Below, piece by piece: positions 6,411 through 7,877 of a stretch of DNA of 7,877 bases. The notes under the pieces were generated by a model that did not search any database, had not been told where the DNA came from, and worked only from the letters and a program-made list of their open reading frames with translations. Origin of the DNA: Pontiella sp. (lineage in GTDB: Bacteria; Verrucomicrobiota; Kiritimatiellia; Kiritimatiellales; Pontiellaceae). Location: assembly GCA_029935255.1 (NCBI GenBank), contig JAOZKS010000111.1, positions 1 to 7,877 of the forward strand, given 5' to 3'. Positions within the stretch are counted from its first letter, which is position 1. Each line of letters opens with the position of its first letter. The translations under genes were made by a program, and so were the position numbers.

Positions 6411-6953
6411 ATGGAAGTCATTGATCTTTCCATTCCCGGGGTGAAACTAATCACCCCTCGTCGCTTCAATGACGAGCGCGGGTTTTTTCAGCAGACCTAT
6501 CAGTATGAGTTGTATGCCGACGCGGGGATAACCACGCGGTTTGTGCAGGATAACTGGTCCCGTTCCTCCAAGGGTGTTTTGCGTGGACTGCATTATCAGT
6601 TCGAGCATTCGCAGGCGAAGCTCGTTAGTGTAGTTCATGGTGAGGTTTTTGATGTGGCTGTGGATATGCGGCGAAGTTCGTCCACGTTCGGAAAATGGGC
6701 GGGCGAACTATTATCCGCCGAAAATGGAAAGCAGCTTTATGTTCCGGAAGGCTTTGCCCATGGCTTTTTGGTGCTGAGCGACACCGTCGATTTTATGTAT
6801 AAGTGCAACGACTATTATACCCCCAGTGATGAGTACGGCGTGATGTGGAATGATGCCGAAATCGGGATCGAATGGCCGGAACTTGAGAATCTGATTATCT
6901 CGGAAAAAGATAAGGTGTTGCCCATGTTGAGCGATGCCCGGGTTTTTGACTAA
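6411..6953 (+). CDS. rfbC: dTDP-4-dehydrorhamnose 3,5-epimerase (RfbC/RmlC)
   Basis: RfbC epimerises C3 and C5 of dTDP-4-keto-6-deoxyglucose to give dTDP-4-keto-L-rhamnose, the substrate of RfbD. It is a cupin-fold, cofactor-free enzyme of 180 residues, the expected size. Family motifs are DERGFFQQTY near 21-30, FVQDNWSRSSKGVLRGLHYQ near 44-63 with catalytic base H61, FDVAVDMRRSS near 80-90, PEGFAHGFLVLS near 112-123, and Y130 followed by CNDYYTP, where the catalytic tyrosine is expected. The ATG follows the rfbA stop by one base, with a purine-rich GGAAGGGGGA at 6394-6403 as ribosome binding site. Codons 10-16 contain a strong 7-bp hairpin described among the findings. With rfbA, rfbB and rfbD it completes the pathway within the window. 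Confidence 0.96.
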   Translation: MEVIDLSIPGVKLITPRRFNDERGFFQQTYQYELYADAGITTRFVQDNWSRSSKGVLRGLHYQFEHSQAKLVSVVHGEVFDVAVDMRRSSSTFGKWAGELLSAENGKQLYVPEGFAHGFLVLSDTVDFMYKCNDYYTPSDEYGVMWNDAEIGIEWPELENLIISEKDKVLPMLSDARVFD

Positions 6954-6966
6954 AGAGGAAAATGAA

Positions 6967-7877
6967 ATGAAGAAAGCATTGATTACCGGAATCACTGGAC
7001 AGGATGGATCGTATCTGACTGAGCTTTTGATGAAAAAGGGGTATGAGGTACACGGAATTATTCGCCGGGCGAGTACCTTCAATACGCACCGTATCGATCA
7101 CCTCTATAAGGATCGGCACGAAGGGGATGCCCAGATGATTCTTCATTACGGCGATTTAACGGATTCAAGCAACCTGAACCGTCTGATTGAAAAAATCCAG
7201 CCAGCGGAAATTTATAACCTGGCCGCGCAGTCGCACGTGCAGGTATCGTTCGAGGTTCCTGAATATACGGCCGAAGCGGATGCCATCGGGGTCTTGCGGT
7301 TGCTCGATGCCATCCGTGAAACCGGCGTGGACTCCCGCTTTTACCAAGCCTCCACCTCCGAGCTATACGGACAGGTCATGGAAGTTCCGCAAACAGAAAC
7401 CACCCCGTTCTACCCCCGCTCGCCCTACGCCGTCGCCAAGCAGTATGGCTTTTGGATTGTCAAAAACTACCGCGAATCCTACGGCCTTCATGCCAGCAAC
7501 GGTATTCTTTTCAATCACGAATCCCCCCGCCGCGGTGAAACCTTCGTAACCCGCAAGATCACGATGGCCGTTGCCCGTATTTCACGCGCTCTGCAGCAGT
7601 GCCTCTATATGGGTAACATCGATGCCTTGCGCGACTGGGGCTACGCTCCGGACTATGTTGAAATGATGTGGATGATGCTCCAGCAGGATACGCCGGATGA
7701 CTATGTGGTTGCCACCAACGAAATGCATACCGTTCGGGAATTCATCGAAAAATCATTCCGTTGCGTCGATATTGAAATTGCATGGGAAGGCGAAGGTGTG
7801 GATGAGATCGGGAAGAATAAGGCGACCGGCGAGGTCGTTGTTCGAATGGATGAACGCTTCGACCGCCCGTGTGAAGT
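6967..7877 (+). CDS. gmd: GDP-mannose 4,6-dehydratase (Gmd), 3' end cut by window
   Basis: Gmd converts GDP-D-mannose to GDP-4-keto-6-deoxy-D-mannose, the branch point to GDP-L-fucose, GDP-D-rhamnose, GDP-perosamine and GDP-colitose. I translated the open frame by hand from ATG 6967 to the right edge: 303 complete codons without a stop, of a protein usually about 320-375 long. The NADP-binding motif GITGQDGSYL is at residues 8-17. IIRRASTFNTHRI follows near 31-43, then YNLAAQSHVQVSFE near 83-96. The catalytic TSELYG is at 130-135 and the YxxxK pair is Y154 and K158. GILFNHESPRRGETFVTRKI near 179-198 and LRDWGYAPDYV near 217-227 are dehydratase signatures. AGAGGA at 6954-6959 sits 7 bases before the start. 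An ATG at 6962 runs into a stop after two codons. The next enzyme (a GDP-fucose synthase or a reductase), which would reveal the sugar made, lies beyond the window. A stretch at about 7321-7560 is unusually C-rich. Confidence 0.95.
   Translation, partial: MKKALITGITGQDGSYLTELLMKKGYEVHGIIRRASTFNTHRIDHLYKDRHEGDAQMILHYGDLTDSSNLNRLIEKIQPAEIYNLAAQSHVQVSFEVPEYTAEADAIGVLRLLDAIRETGVDSRFYQASTSELYGQVMEVPQTETTPFYPRSPYAVAKQYGFWIVKNYRESYGLHASNGILFNHESPRRGETFVTRKITMAVARISRALQQCLYMGNIDALRDWGYAPDYVEMMWMMLQQDTPDDYVVATNEMHTVREFIEKSFRCVDIEIAWEGEGVDEIGKNKATGEVVVRMDERFDRPCE

Noticed and set aside
7165..7549. Open frames on both strands overlapping gmd
   Set aside because: They are out of frame with the intact Gmd translation, which carries the catalytic motifs through the same bases.

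Overview
The window holds eight genes, all on the + strand and tightly packed. It is a precursor-supply region for a surface polysaccharide. Two modules lie end to end. Positions 1-3404 encode sulfate activation and PAP turnover (cysQ 3' part, cysD, and a fused cysN-cysC). Positions 3469-6953 encode the complete four-enzyme dTDP-L-rhamnose pathway in the order rfbD-rfbB-rfbA-rfbC. From 6967 to the right edge lies most of gmd, which converts GDP-mannose to GDP-4-keto-6-deoxymannose, the precursor of GDP-fucose, GDP-rhamnose and related sugars. The first and last genes are cut by the window edges. I see no RNA gene, transposon, CRISPR array or phage gene, and no stretch above 300 bases lacks a gene.

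How the genes work together: CysD and the CysN half of the fusion make APS from ATP and sulfate, the CysC half phosphorylates it to PAPS, and CysQ removes the PAP left after PAPS is used. RfbA, RfbB, RfbC and RfbD turn glucose-1-phosphate and dTTP into dTDP-L-rhamnose. Gmd opens the GDP-6-deoxyhexose branch. No PAPS reductase, sulfite reductase, sulfotransferase or glycosyltransferase is visible. The pairing of a PAPS module with deoxysugar synthesis suggests, but does not prove, a sulfated polysaccharide containing rhamnose and a GDP-derived 6-deoxyhexose.

Organism: bacterial, with Shine-Dalgarno sites before most genes, moderate GC by eye, and the cysD-cysNC arrangement common in Gram-negative bacteria. 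A marine or sediment Gram-negative lineage, possibly of the Planctomycetes-Verrucomicrobia-Kiritimatiellota type, is a loose guess that no single feature here establishes.

The least ordinary parts are non-coding. The cysNC-rfbD junction carries a degenerate 7-base tandem repeat that folds back on itself into a hairpin (3401-3458). The rfbB-rfbA gap carries a terminator-like hairpin (5404-5435), followed by a perfect 14-bp inverted repeat (5439-5484) whose right arm holds a consensus Shine-Dalgarno sequence and whose left arm resembles the 16S rRNA anti-Shine-Dalgarno tail. A C-rich patch inside gmd (about 7321-7560) could mark a recombinant segment. The enzymes themselves belong to well-known families, and I do not see a convincing new protein system.
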